Source of the DNA: Hymenobacter terrenus
GTDB lineage: Bacteria > Bacteroidota > Bacteroidia > Cytophagales > Hymenobacteraceae
Direction: 5' to 3'
DNA length: 64,000 nt
Assembly (NCBI RefSeq): GCF_000972495.1
Contig: NZ_LATM01000001.1
Coordinates: 641,241-705,240 of the forward strand
Below the pieces are notes generated by a model. That model did no database searches and had not been told where the DNA came from. It saw only the letters and a program-made list of their open reading frames with translations. Shown piece by piece: positions 18,586 through 27,858 of the stretch (position 1 is its first letter; every line of letters begins with the position of its first letter). Both the position numbers and the translations under genes were made by a program.

Positions 18586-19116
18586 TTACGAAGATGCTCC
18601 TTTGCCAGGAAGCCGCATCACTTCACTCGGAGTCAGCAGCTTGCGCATGTCCAGCACGATGATGATGCTTCCGTCTGGTAGCTTGGCAATGCCTTCGAGG
18701 TATTTGTCGCGGGTGCTGGCATCCTGCACGAATTCGGGCGCGGGCTCAATCTGGCTCAGAGGCAGCGTGAAGGGCCGGGGCACCTCGCGCACGACCAGCC
18801 CCAACGTGTAGTCGGCCGCTTCGACGGCCACGGTGTAGGTGCGTTCGGGCAGCGGCCGACCAGCCGGTCGCAGCCGAAACCGCTCCTCCAGGTCGATGAT
18901 GGCAATAATATCGCCGCGCAGGTTGGCAATGCCTTTAATGAAAGGCGGCGTTTTGGGCATGCGGGCCACTTCGGGGGTCACGGTCACCTCCTTCACTTGC
19001 TCGATGCGGATGCCGTAATCTTCATCGCCGAGGCGAAACACGATAAGCTGCACCATCTCAACCGGCTTGGCGCGGTCGGCTTTGGGCGCAGGAGCAGCTA
19101 ATTCAATCTCAGCCAT
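18586..19116 (-). CDS. cheW: CheW-like coupling protein
   Basis: A 176-aa adaptor linking receptors to CheA. After an Ala/Pro-rich N-terminus (1-18), the CheW fold starts at VQLIVFRLGDEDYGIRIEQV. It contains IKGIANLRGDIIAIIDLEERF, and VVREV and GIAKLPDGSIIIVLDMRKLL towards the end. A single CheW domain of normal size. It lies 68 bases downstream of the receptor gene. Confidence 0.95.
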   Translation of the reverse strand: MAEIELAAPAPKADRAKPVEMVQLIVFRLGDEDYGIRIEQVKEVTVTPEVARMPKTPPFIKGIANLRGDIIAIIDLEERFRLRPAGRPLPERTYTVAVEAADYTLGLVVREVPRPFTLPLSQIEPAPEFVQDASTRDKYLEGIAKLPDGSIIIVLDMRKLLTPSEVMRLPGKGASS

Positions 19117-19184
19117 ACAATTGGTTTCGGGGTTGGGAAATCAGTGGTCGAGGTCAGATAATGACGCCCCCTGACTTCCCATAA

Positions 19185-22100
19185 TTACTTGGCTTTCGCT
19201 TTTGATTTGGATCCGGGGGCTTTAGCAGTTTGGCCGTTTTCCGCCTGCTTACCGTTGCCGCTGTTTCCATTTTTAGCGGGCTCGGACGGCGTAACGGGTT
19301 TGCTGGCTGACCGCCGTGGGGTGGGCGTGGCGGGTGCCGGGGCTTCGGCGCGGGGTCGACGAACTGGCCGTTCAGGGCCGGTAGCCGGGGCAGGAACGGC
19401 CGGTTCGGGCCTGGCACTGCGCCGAGCTAGGCCGTTAGCACGGCTGTAGTCGGCAGCTTCGGCTTCATGGCGGCTTTGGGCGCGGCGGGCGGCCATGCCG
19501 TTCTGGGGCGCCGCTGCGTAAGAATCGCGAGTCCGGTAAACGTCGCGGTTGCTTAGGCCACGCCGCACTGGCAGCGGTGCTGGCTCGGGTTCGGGCTCGT
19601 AGGAACTGAGCTGGAAGGTTTCGAGGCCAGCCTGGAGGTCATCGGCAATGTCGGTGAGGCGCTGCGAGCTGGTAGTCAGCTCCTGCATGGCCGTCGAGAG
19701 TTGCTTGGCGGTACCCGCCACTTGCTGGGTGCCGGTGGCCGTTTGCTCGGCAATGGCTACCACCTCTTCCACGTATTTCACCACGTCGCCAATCGAGGTT
19801 TTCTGCACCTCGGTGGCCGTGAGAATGTCGCGTGAGGTGCGGAGCGTTTCCCCGCTGCTGGTGGCAATGTTCTTAAAGGCTGAGCTGGCTTCGAACGTTG
19901 CGTTTTTGCCTTTCAATACCCGACCTTCCATGGTCGAAATAGCGGTGGCGGCCGAAGTCGTGTCCTTGCGAACATCCTCCACCAGTGTGGCTATTTCATT
20001 AGCTGATTTGCGGGAGCCTTCGGCCAACTTGCGGATTTCCTCAGCTACTACGGCGAAGCCCCGGCCGGCTTCCCCGGCGCGGGCCGCTTCAATGGCAGCA
20101 TTGAGTGCCAGCAAGTTGGTTTGCGAGGCAATGTCGGTAATTACGCCCAGTGACTTGCTGATTTCGCCCGACCGGGTACTCAGTACTTCGATCGTACGCG
20201 AGGTCTGCATGGCGGCACTGGATATTTCTTCCATGTTTTTCACCACTTCCGCCACTGTTTTCAGACCGAGCTGCGAGGTTTGTTCACCCAGAATAGCCGC
20301 TTTGTTCACCACATCGGCCTTGTTGGCCGTTTCCTTGGTGGCCTGCATAATTTCCTCGATGAGCTTGAACGCCTGGTCGGTTTTTAAGGCCTGGTTCTGC
20401 GCGCCTTCGGCCATTTGCTGCATGGCCAAGGCTACGTCGACAGTTACCCTACTCATTTCCTGGCCTTTGCCGGCCATTTCTTCCGAAGAAGTACCCACGA
20501 TTTGCGATGAGTCGTTGATTTCGCCGAGCAGTTCGTTTAGGTTTTCCACGGCTAGGTTCAGGGCGCTCGACATGGCCAGGATATCGCCCGTAGTTGGCAC
20601 GTCTACGCGCTGGGTCAGGTCGCCTTCTGAGATGGCACGCACCACGCGGCTCACTTCCAGCACCGGCGAGGCGATAGACTCCAACAGGGCATTGAGCGTG
20701 TCTACCAGCTCTTTCCAGGAGCCCGACACGCCTGTTACCGTGGCGCGTTCGGTGAGTTTGCCTTCTACCCCAGCCACCTTGGCTACGCGGCTTACTTCCG
20801 AAGCCAGGCGGTTCAGGTCGTCCACCATGCGGTTGATGGTGTCGGCCAGTTCGGCCACTTCACCTTTGGCTTCCAGCGTCAGCTTCTGGGTCAAGTCACC
20901 TTTCGATACTGCGGTTACTACTTTCACCAGGCCCCGCACCTGTGTGGTGAGGTTGGAGGCCATATAGTTTACGTTGTCGGTCAGCTCTTTCCACACGCCG
21001 GCTACGCTGGGCACCACAGCCTGGCCGCCGAGCTTGCCCTCAGTGCCCACTTCCTGGGCCACGCGGGTTACTTCGCCAGCGAAGATGTTGAGCGAGTCCA
21101 CCATCTGGTTCAGGTTGTCTTTCAGGTCGAGCAGCTCGCCGTTGACATTTACCGATACCTTCTGGCTCAGGTCGCCGCGCGATACGGCGGTGGCCACGTT
21201 GGCAATGTCGCGCACCTGACTCGTCAGGTTCGAGGCCATTGTATTCACGTTGTCTGTCAGGTCTTTCCAGGTGCCGCGCACGTTGGGCACTTTAGCTTGG
21301 CCGCCGAGCTTGCCTTCGGTGCCTACTTCGCGGGCCACACGGGTTACCTCGTCGCCGAAGGTATTCAGAGAATCCACCATTTCGTTGAGGTTCTCCTTCA
21401 GCTGAAGCAGCTCACCGCGCACATTTACAGTGATTTTCTGGCTCAGGTCGCCTTTAGCTACGGCGGTGGCCACGTTGGCAATGTCGCGCATTTGCGAGGT
21501 CAAGTTCGAGGCCATCGTATTCACGTTGTCCGTCAAATCTTTCCAGGTGCCGCTTACTTTGGGCACGTTGGCCTGACCGCCTAGGATGCCTTCGGTGCCC
21601 ACTTCGCGGGCCACGCGGGTTACCTCGCCGGCGAAAATATTTAGGGAGTCCACCATCTGGTTCAGGTTTTCCTTCAGGTCGAGGAATTCTCCTTTTACAT
21701 CGACGGTGATTTTCTGGCTCAGGTCGCCTTTCGATACGGCAGTGGCCACGTTGGCAATGTCGCGCACCTGACTCGTCAGGTTTGAGGCCATTGTATTCAC
21801 GTTGTCCGTCAGCTCTTTCCAGGTGCCCCCAACGCGGGGCACCACGGCCTGACCGCCGAGCTTGCCTTCGGTGCCCACTTCGCGGGCCACGCGGGTTACC
21901 TCGTCGCCGAAGATGTTCAAGGAGTCCACCATCTGGTTGAGGATATTCTTCAGCTCCAGAATTTCGCCCTTCACATTCACCGTCATCTTCTGGCTGAGGT
22001 CGCCGCGGGCTACGGCGGTAGCCACGTTGGCAATGTCGCGCACCTGCGAGGTAAGAGCCGCAGCCATGTCATTTACGTTGTCAGTCAGCGCCTTCCAGAC

Positions 22101-23900
22101 GCCAGCCACGTTGGGCACGCTAGCTTGGCCACCCAGCTTGCCTTCGGTACCTACTTCCTGGGCCACGCGGGTCACTTCCCCGGCAAACAGGTTCAGGGAC
22201 GCCACCATTTGGTTCAAGTTCTGCTTGAGTTGCAGGAACTCGCCTTTTACATCGACGGTAACCGTCTGGGTCAGGTCGCCTTTGGCCACAGCGGTGGCCA
22301 CATTAGCAATGTCGCGCACCTGGCTCGTCAGGTTCGAGGCCATATAGTTTACGTTGTCCGTCAGGTCCTTCCAGACGCCGGCCACACTGGGCACGGAAGC
22401 CTGGCCACCCAGACGTCCTTCGGTACCCACTTCCTGGGCCACGCGGGTTACCTCGCCGGCAAACAGGTTGAGTGAGTCCACCATCTGGTTCAAGTTCTGC
22501 TTCAGCTGGAGCAGCTCCCCTTTTACATCGACGGTTACCTTCTGGCTCAAATCGCCTTTGGCGACGGCGGTGGCCACGTTGGCAATGTCGCGCACCTGAC
22601 TCGTCAGGTTTGAAGCCATGTTGTTCACGTTGTCCGTCAGGTCCTTCCAGACGCCGGCCACATTGGGCACGGAAGCTTGGCCGCCGAGCTTGCCCTCGGT
22701 GCCCACTTCCTGGGCGACGCGGGTTACTTCGCCAGCAAACAGGTTGAGTGAGTCCACCATTTGGTTCAAGTTCTGCTTCAGCTGCAGGAACTCGCCCTTT
22801 ACATCCACCGTCACCTTCTGGGTCAAATCGCCTTTGGCGACGGCGGTGGCCACGTTGGCAATGTCGCGCACCTGACTCGTCAGGTTTGAAGCCATGTTGT
22901 TCACGTTGTCCGTCAGGTCCTTCCAGACGCCGGCCACATTGGGCACGGAAGCTTGGCCGCCGAGCTTGCCCTCGGTGCCCACTTCCTGGGCGACGCGGGT
23001 TACTTCGCCAGCAAACAGGTTGAGTGAGTCCACCATTTGGTTCAAGTTCTGCTTCAGCTGCAGGAACTCGCCCTTTACATCCACCGTCACCTTCTGGGTC
23101 AAATCGCCTTTGGCGACGGCGGTGGCCACGTTGGCAATGTCGCGCACCTGACTCGTCAGGTTTGAAGCCATGTTGTTCACGTTGTCCGTCAGGTCCTTCC
23201 AGACACCGCCTACGTTTGGTACCGACGCCTGGCCACCGAGCTTACCCTCGGTGCCCACTTCCTGGGCCACGCGGGTTACCTCACCAGCGAAAATATTCAG
23301 GTTGTCAATGGTTTTGTTGATGGTTTCGGCCATCAGCTTGAAGTCGCCCGACACGGGAATCTGGAAGCTTTCGTCCAGGTTGCCGCGGCTGATGTTCTTC
23401 AACACCTTGCCTACTTCCAGTACCGGCACGGCAATGCTATCGACAAGACCGTTGATGTTGTTAATCATGTCGCGCCAGAAGCCGGCGGCGCCCTCAGCCG
23501 AGGCCCGGGCCTTGAGGTTGCCCTCCACCCCGGCTACTTTCGAGATGCGCGACACCTCGCCACCTACCCCACCAATCATTTCCACCATGGAATTGTAGGC
23601 TTCGGCGATTTCAGCAAAAATATCGTCGTTTTGCTTGGTCAGGCGGACCGACACATCGCCTTTTTTAAAGGCATCCAGCGCGTAGAGGACGCGGTTGAGC
23701 TGGTCGTTGACGTAGCCGGGGTCCTGGGTGTCAAGGGAGCCCCGTGAGCCGCCTTTTTTGCGGGTCAGGTCGTTGGTCGTACGCATAACGTCGAGGGGCG
23801 AAACTGCGCCCGAATCCGGCATTCCGCCGGTAACGCTATCCGTAGTAGCCGCTTCGGATGACCGACGAGGCTTAGATTGCGGGGTCTTGGGGGAAGCCAT
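19185..23900 (-). CDS. Soluble methyl-accepting chemotaxis protein with a long HAMP array
   Basis: A 1571-aa receptor and first gene of the Che operon. There is no signal peptide or transmembrane helix, so it should be cytoplasmic. After a polar N-terminus (1-65) and a HAMP-like segment (66-112) come eleven units in exact 92-residue register starting at 115, 207 and so on to 1035. The nine central units share [39 protein letters not shown] and [14 protein letters not shown]. This poly-HAMP layout resembles fungal Nik1 (group III) kinases, but the output here is an MCP signalling domain (about 1130-1450) with the hairpin tip [20 protein letters not shown]. The last ~120 residues are a disordered Pro/Ala/Lys-rich tail. 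The ligand is unknown; these arrays act as signal converters in other proteins. Confidence 0.93.
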   Translation of the reverse strand: MASPKTPQSKPRRSSEAATTDSVTGGMPDSGAVSPLDVMRTTNDLTRKKGGSRGSLDTQDPGYVNDQLNRVLYALDAFKKGDVSVRLTKQNDDIFAEIAEAYNSMVEMIGGVGGEVSRISKVAGVEGNLKARASAEGAAGFWRDMINNINGLVDSIAVPVLEVGKVLKNISRGNLDESFQIPVSGDFKLMAETINKTIDNLNIFAGEVTRVAQEVGTEGKLGGQASVPNVGGVWKDLTDNVNNMASNLTSQVRDIANVATAVAKGDLTQKVTVDVKGEFLQLKQNLNQMVDSLNLFAGEVTRVAQEVGTEGKLGGQASVPNVAGVWKDLTDNVNNMASNLTSQVRDIANVATAVAKGDLTQKVTVDVKGEFLQLKQNLNQMVDSLNLFAGEVTRVAQEVGTEGKLGGQASVPNVAGVWKDLTDNVNNMASNLTSQVRDIANVATAVAKGDLSQKVTVDVKGELLQLKQNLNQMVDSLNLFAGEVTRVAQEVGTEGRLGGQASVPSVAGVWKDLTDNVNYMASNLTSQVRDIANVATAVAKGDLTQTVTVDVKGEFLQLKQNLNQMVASLNLFAGEVTRVAQEVGTEGKLGGQASVPNVAGVWKALTDNVNDMAAALTSQVRDIANVATAVARGDLSQKMTVNVKGEILELKNILNQMVDSLNIFGDEVTRVAREVGTEGKLGGQAVVPRVGGTWKELTDNVNTMASNLTSQVRDIANVATAVSKGDLSQKITVDVKGEFLDLKENLNQMVDSLNIFAGEVTRVAREVGTEGILGGQANVPKVSGTWKDLTDNVNTMASNLTSQMRDIANVATAVAKGDLSQKITVNVRGELLQLKENLNEMVDSLNTFGDEVTRVAREVGTEGKLGGQAKVPNVRGTWKDLTDNVNTMASNLTSQVRDIANVATAVSRGDLSQKVSVNVNGELLDLKDNLNQMVDSLNIFAGEVTRVAQEVGTEGKLGGQAVVPSVAGVWKELTDNVNYMASNLTTQVRGLVKVVTAVSKGDLTQKLTLEAKGEVAELADTINRMVDDLNRLASEVSRVAKVAGVEGKLTERATVTGVSGSWKELVDTLNALLESIASPVLEVSRVVRAISEGDLTQRVDVPTTGDILAMSSALNLAVENLNELLGEINDSSQIVGTSSEEMAGKGQEMSRVTVDVALAMQQMAEGAQNQALKTDQAFKLIEEIMQATKETANKADVVNKAAILGEQTSQLGLKTVAEVVKNMEEISSAAMQTSRTIEVLSTRSGEISKSLGVITDIASQTNLLALNAAIEAARAGEAGRGFAVVAEEIRKLAEGSRKSANEIATLVEDVRKDTTSAATAISTMEGRVLKGKNATFEASSAFKNIATSSGETLRTSRDILTATEVQKTSIGDVVKYVEEVVAIAEQTATGTQQVAGTAKQLSTAMQELTTSSQRLTDIADDLQAGLETFQLSSYEPEPEPAPLPVRRGLSNRDVYRTRDSYAAAPQNGMAARRAQSRHEAEAADYSRANGLARRSARPEPAVPAPATGPERPVRRPRAEAPAPATPTPRRSASKPVTPSEPAKNGNSGNGKQAENGQTAKAPGSKSKAKAK
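22619..23170 (-). repeat. Two identical tandem 276-bp repeat units inside the receptor gene
   Basis: Bases 22619-22894 and the next 276 bases are the same, base for base on visual alignment. Identity also continues about 40 bases into the following unit. The other units are similar but differ at many third positions. Confidence 0.9.
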
Positions 23901-23992
23901 ATCGTATAGTAATCAATCAGCTGGGAGGGGAGGGAATGGGAAGGCGAATGTACGAGGCTTAGTCAATAATACGGGGCCTGGTTACGAATTAG

Positions 23993-24000
23993 CAAAGATA
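23993..24000 (-). promoter_or_regulatory. Candidate -7 element of the Che operon
   Basis: TATCTTTG on the minus strand (TAnnTTTG consensus), 93 bases upstream of the receptor ATG. A TTG lies 16 bases further upstream, shorter than the ideal spacing. The remaining 23901-24198 gap shows no other feature. Confidence 0.4.
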
Positions 24001-24198
24001 TGACCTCTTGCCGAGGCAATGAACTTGGTGGTGCATTGAGGGTGTTCAGAGGTCCCGACAAGGCCGGATTATTGCTGAGTATGCCGCCGCCCGGAATATT
24101 CCGACATCTTTGCGGCCGATTTTAACATTTCTCCACGGCTGGCCGTTTCAGCTTTCGTTACTCCCCACCTGCCTACCGTACCTCCCTTACCCGCTCAC

Positions 24199-26688
24199 AT
24201 GGTCAAGAATTTAGTTATCGTCGAGTCGCCAGCCAAGGCCAAAACCATTGAAGGCTACCTCGGCCAGGATTTCGTGGTGCGCTCGAGCTACGGGCATGTG
24301 CGTGACTTGCCGAAAGACAACAACGCCATTGATATAGCCAATGGATTTAAGCCAACCTACGTGGTTTCAGCTGATAAGCGTGAGCTCATTGCCCAGCTAA
24401 AAAAACTTTCCAAGGAGGCCGAAATGGTTTGGTTGGCGAGTGACGATGACCGCGAAGGCGAAGCTATTTCGTGGCACTTGGCCGAAACTCTGAACCTGCC
24501 CGATGCCAAAACCAAGCGCATCGTATTCCGCGAAATCACCAAAAGCGCCATCCTCGGGGCCATTGCCAACCCGCGCATCATCGACCAAAATCTGGTGAAT
24601 GCCCAGCAGGCCCGCCGCGTGCTCGACCGCCTCGTGGGGTTTGAGCTGAGCCCGGTGCTCTGGAAAAAAGTAAAAGCCGGCCTTTCGGCCGGGCGGGTGC
24701 AGTCGGTGGCCGTGCGACTGGTCGTGGAGCGGGAGCGCGAAATCAGTCACTTCCTCAGCAGCAGCGCCTACCGCATCGTGGCGCGCTTTGATGCTGGTCG
24801 GGGCGCTGTGCTCGAAGCCGAGCTGCCCACCCGCTACAAGACCCGCGCCGAAGCTGAGGCTTTCCTGGAGCGCTGTATCGGGGCTACTTATCAGATTGAG
24901 AGCCTCGACAAGAAGCCCGGCAAGCGGAGTCCGGCCGCGCCGTTCACCACTTCTACCTTGCAGCAGGAGGCCTCACGCAAGCTCGGCTACTCGGTAGCCC
25001 AGACTATGAGCGTGGCCCAGAAGCTGTACGAAGCTGGTAAAATCAGCTACATGCGGACGGACTCGGTGAACCTGTCGCAGGAGGCTATGGCGGGCGCGCA
25101 GGCGGCCATCACGGCGGCCTACGGCGCCGAATACCACCACACCCGCACGTTCAAAACCAAGTCGGCTTCGGCGCAGGAGGCCCACGAAGCCATCCGTCCG
25201 ACCGACTTCAGTGCTGTGAAAGCGGGTTCCGATGCCTCCGAGCAGCGGCTCTACGACCTCATACGCAAGCGGGCTATGGCTTCACAGATGGCCGAGGCGC
25301 TAATTGAGCGCACGACGGCCGTTATCGGCATCAGCACCCAACCGGGCGTGACGTTTACCGCGACGGGCGAAGTCATTTCCTTCGAGGGATTCCTGAAAGT
25401 GTACGCGGAAAGCAAAGACGACGAGGATGAGGACGACGCCAAAGACGGCGAATCGAGCTTCTCGCGCGGCCTGCCACCCCTAACGGTGGGTCAGGCCTTG
25501 CCCTTGCAGCGGCTCAGTGCCACGGAGCGGTTTTCGTCGCCTCCGGCGCGCTACACCGAGGCTTCGCTGGTGAAGAAGCTAGAGGAAATGGGCATTGGCC
25601 GGCCTTCGACCTACGCCCCCACCATCAGCACGGTGCAGAAGCGCGGCTATGTGGAAAAGGACACCCGCGAGGGCAAGGAGCGCAAGTTCCACGTGCTGAC
25701 GCTGGACAGTGAGGCGGTGAAGACCGAAGTCAAAACCGAGAACTACGGGGCCGAGAAAGCCAAGCTATTCCCTACGGATACGGCTATGGTAGTCAACGAC
25801 TTCTTGGTGGAGCACTTCCCCGTGATTGTGGACTATCAGTTCACGGCCAAGGTGGAAGATGAGTTTGACCAGATTGCCAATGGCCACGAAAACTGGACGC
25901 ACATGCTGACGGGCTTCTACGGCAAGTTCCACGCAACTATTGAGGCGGGGCAGGACATTGAGCGCAGCACCTTGGGTAGCACCCGCGAAATCGGCGTGCA
26001 CCCCGAAACGGGCGAAAAAATTACCGCCCGCCTGGGCCGCTATGGCCCATACGTGGCCCTGGGCGACACCGAAGGCGAAACCAAGCCCGCCTACGCCAAC
26101 CTGCGCAAAGGCCAGTTCATAGAAAGCATTACCCTGGAAGAGGCGTTAGACTTGTTCAAGCTGCCCCGCGTGGTGGGTGAGTTCGAGGGCAAGGACATGA
26201 CGGCTAATTTGGGTCGGTTTGGCCCCTATATCCGCCACGACAGCAAGTTTTTCTCCCTTACCAAGGAACAGGACCCGCACACCATTACGGCTGAAGAAGC
26301 TGTGGCCCTGATTGAGAACAAGCGCAAAACCGACGCCGAGCGCCTCATCAAGTCCTTCCCCGAAAACCCCGATATCCAGGTGTTGAATGGTCGGTTTGGC
26401 CCCTACATTGTGGCGGGCAAGAAGAATGTGAAAATCCCCAAGGACGAAGAGCCCACGGAGCTAACGCTGGAACGCTGCCAGGAACTGGCCGACGCCACGC
26501 CTGACAAGCCCGCCAAAGGGGGCCGCTTTGGCAAAAAGGCTGCTCCCGGGGCGAAAGAGGAGAAAGCCGACCAGCCAGCGAAGAAAGCGGCGGCGAAAAA
26601 GCCCGCAGCTAAGAAAACGGCAGCAAAGAAGTCGGCGGCCGCAGCCAAAAAACCGGCCGCTAAGTCTAAGACGGCTACTAAGGCATAG
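24199..26688 (+). CDS. topA: DNA topoisomerase I (type IA)
   Basis: Relaxes negative supercoils through a 5'-phosphotyrosine intermediate. The 829-aa protein has the Toprim domain with Glu9 (VESPAKAKTI) and the acidic SDDDREGEAISWH (81-93), GLSAGRVQSVAVRLVVERE, and catalytic Tyr284 in KISYMRTDSVNL. ARYTEASLVKKLEEMGIGRPSTYAPTI marks the DNA-gate region. No four-Cys zinc fingers are seen. The C-terminus has repeated topo-C modules with NGRFGPYI and LGRFGPYI motifs, then an alternating Lys/Ala tail (about 775-829) likely to bind DNA non-specifically. Length is normal for Bacteroidota. Confidence 0.97.
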   Translation: MVKNLVIVESPAKAKTIEGYLGQDFVVRSSYGHVRDLPKDNNAIDIANGFKPTYVVSADKRELIAQLKKLSKEAEMVWLASDDDREGEAISWHLAETLNLPDAKTKRIVFREITKSAILGAIANPRIIDQNLVNAQQARRVLDRLVGFELSPVLWKKVKAGLSAGRVQSVAVRLVVEREREISHFLSSSAYRIVARFDAGRGAVLEAELPTRYKTRAEAEAFLERCIGATYQIESLDKKPGKRSPAAPFTTSTLQQEASRKLGYSVAQTMSVAQKLYEAGKISYMRTDSVNLSQEAMAGAQAAITAAYGAEYHHTRTFKTKSASAQEAHEAIRPTDFSAVKAGSDASEQRLYDLIRKRAMASQMAEALIERTTAVIGISTQPGVTFTATGEVISFEGFLKVYAESKDDEDEDDAKDGESSFSRGLPPLTVGQALPLQRLSATERFSSPPARYTEASLVKKLEEMGIGRPSTYAPTISTVQKRGYVEKDTREGKERKFHVLTLDSEAVKTEVKTENYGAEKAKLFPTDTAMVVNDFLVEHFPVIVDYQFTAKVEDEFDQIANGHENWTHMLTGFYGKFHATIEAGQDIERSTLGSTREIGVHPETGEKITARLGRYGPYVALGDTEGETKPAYANLRKGQFIESITLEEALDLFKLPRVVGEFEGKDMTANLGRFGPYIRHDSKFFSLTKEQDPHTITAEEAVALIENKRKTDAERLIKSFPENPDIQVLNGRFGPYIVAGKKNVKIPKDEEPTELTLERCQELADATPDKPAKGGRFGKKAAPGAKEEKADQPAKKAAAKKPAAKKTAAKKSAAAAKKPAAKSKTATKA

Positions 26689-26766
26689 GCCTCACTTGCT
26701 CCTACCAGGCTCTTTTCCTTATAGAACGGAGGATACTAACATGCTGTAAGGTTGAGATTAGCAGTC

Positions 26767-26814
26767 AACACAAAAACGTCCGGCGGGGAGCTTCCCACCG
26801 GACGTTTTTGTGTT
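26767..26814. terminator. Rho-independent terminator after topA
   Basis: A 17-bp perfect stem (26767-26783 with 26798-26814), GC-rich in the middle and T-rich at the 3' end. It serves topA on + and may also act on -. Confidence 0.85.
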
Positions 26815-26857
26815 TAAAGCCGCTTTCAGGTCGGTGTAGCTAGTCTTACATTTGGCT

Positions 26858-27757
26858 ATGCGTCATTTCTCTGTCTGCTGGCCCGCCTTCCTGCTGGTGC
26901 TGGCCTGTGGCTCCCCCAATTCTTCGGCTACTTCGGCGGCCGGGGCGGTAGTGGTTCCGGCGCCAGCCCGCACCGCGAACCTCGTGTATCCGTGGTTGGC
27001 GCAGCCCGGTCCGGCATCTCAAACAGTAGCGGCCCGCTTTCCGGCGCCGGCTGGCTGTCGGCGGCTAGCCACGACTGCCGGCTCCTGGGGCGAGTGGCTG
27101 CGCTACCTGCCCCTGAGCCCGGCCGGTACCCCGGTGCGCACCTACTCCGGCGCTCTGAAAGACCGCCAGGACGTAGTAGCCGCCGTGATCCGCATCGACG
27201 TGGGAACCCAGAACCTGCAGCAGTGCGCCGATGCCATTATCCGCCTGCGGGCCGAGTATGGTTTCAGCCACGACCCCAACCAGATTCACTTCCACTTGAC
27301 CACCGGCTACGACTTCTGGTTTTCCGACTACGTGGCCGGGAAGACCTTTAAAGTAGTTGATGAAGAAGTGACGCCCGCCGCCAAATCTGTCGAGGCCCCG
27401 ACTCACGCCGCGCTGGCCCGCTACCTGGTGCCCACCTTTGGCTACGCGGGCACCCTTTCGCTGAGCCATGAGCTGCGTCCAGTGGCCCTGGCGGCCGTGC
27501 GGCCCGGCGACGTGCTCATCCACGGTGGGGCGCCCGGCCACGCCGTGCTGGTGCTTGATGTGGCCGAAAACCCAACCACCCACGAGAAATTCATGCTATT
27601 GGCTCAGAGCTACATGCCGGCGCAGAGCATCCACGTATTGCACAACGGCGCCGACATGCGACTGGGGGCATGGTTTCCCGTGGAACCCGAGAAAAAAGTG
27701 GTGAGTACGCCAGAGTGGGATTTTGGTCAGGCGGAGCTGGGGCGTTTTCCGGGGTAG
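26858..27757 (+). CDS. DUF4846 lipoprotein
   Basis: A 299-aa envelope protein with a lipoprotein signal (MRHFSVCWPAFLLVLACGS). The body (about 55-285) matches DUF4846, function unknown. Typical text includes GSWGEWLRYLPL, VAAVIRIDVGTQNLQQCADA, LRAEYGF and the late FMLLAQSYMPAQSIHVL. The His-rich GDVLIHGGAPGHAVLVLDV segment looks like an active or binding site; that is inference. ATG 26858 was chosen over a TTG two codons earlier. TACATTTG at 26847-26854 resembles a -7 element but lies too close to the ATG to be certain. Confidence 0.85.
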   Translation: MRHFSVCWPAFLLVLACGSPNSSATSAAGAVVVPAPARTANLVYPWLAQPGPASQTVAARFPAPAGCRRLATTAGSWGEWLRYLPLSPAGTPVRTYSGALKDRQDVVAAVIRIDVGTQNLQQCADAIIRLRAEYGFSHDPNQIHFHLTTGYDFWFSDYVAGKTFKVVDEEVTPAAKSVEAPTHAALARYLVPTFGYAGTLSLSHELRPVALAAVRPGDVLIHGGAPGHAVLVLDVAENPTTHEKFMLLAQSYMPAQSIHVLHNGADMRLGAWFPVEPEKKVVSTPEWDFGQAELGRFPG

Positions 27758-27858
27758 TGTAAGTAGTCAATCATGCCTATGCACGCAAGGCGCGTGCTAA
27801 GGAGCACGTCCTGCTGAGCAGGATAGGCTGTTTGATGCAGTTGCTGTTGCCTGAGCAA

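Noticed and set aside
19648..20967. Long plus-strand frame (439 codons) opposite the receptor gene
   Set aside because: Antisense shadow of the MCP gene in a GC-rich region; its low-complexity Ser/Thr/Arg composition mirrors the repeats.
20900..23300. Regular repeats that could suggest a CRISPR array
   Set aside because: Units are 276 bp, coding and contiguous without spacers; they are protein repeats.
24101..24113. ACATCTTTG before topA as a -7 promoter element
   Set aside because: CA instead of TA at the first positions and no -33 element at suitable spacing.
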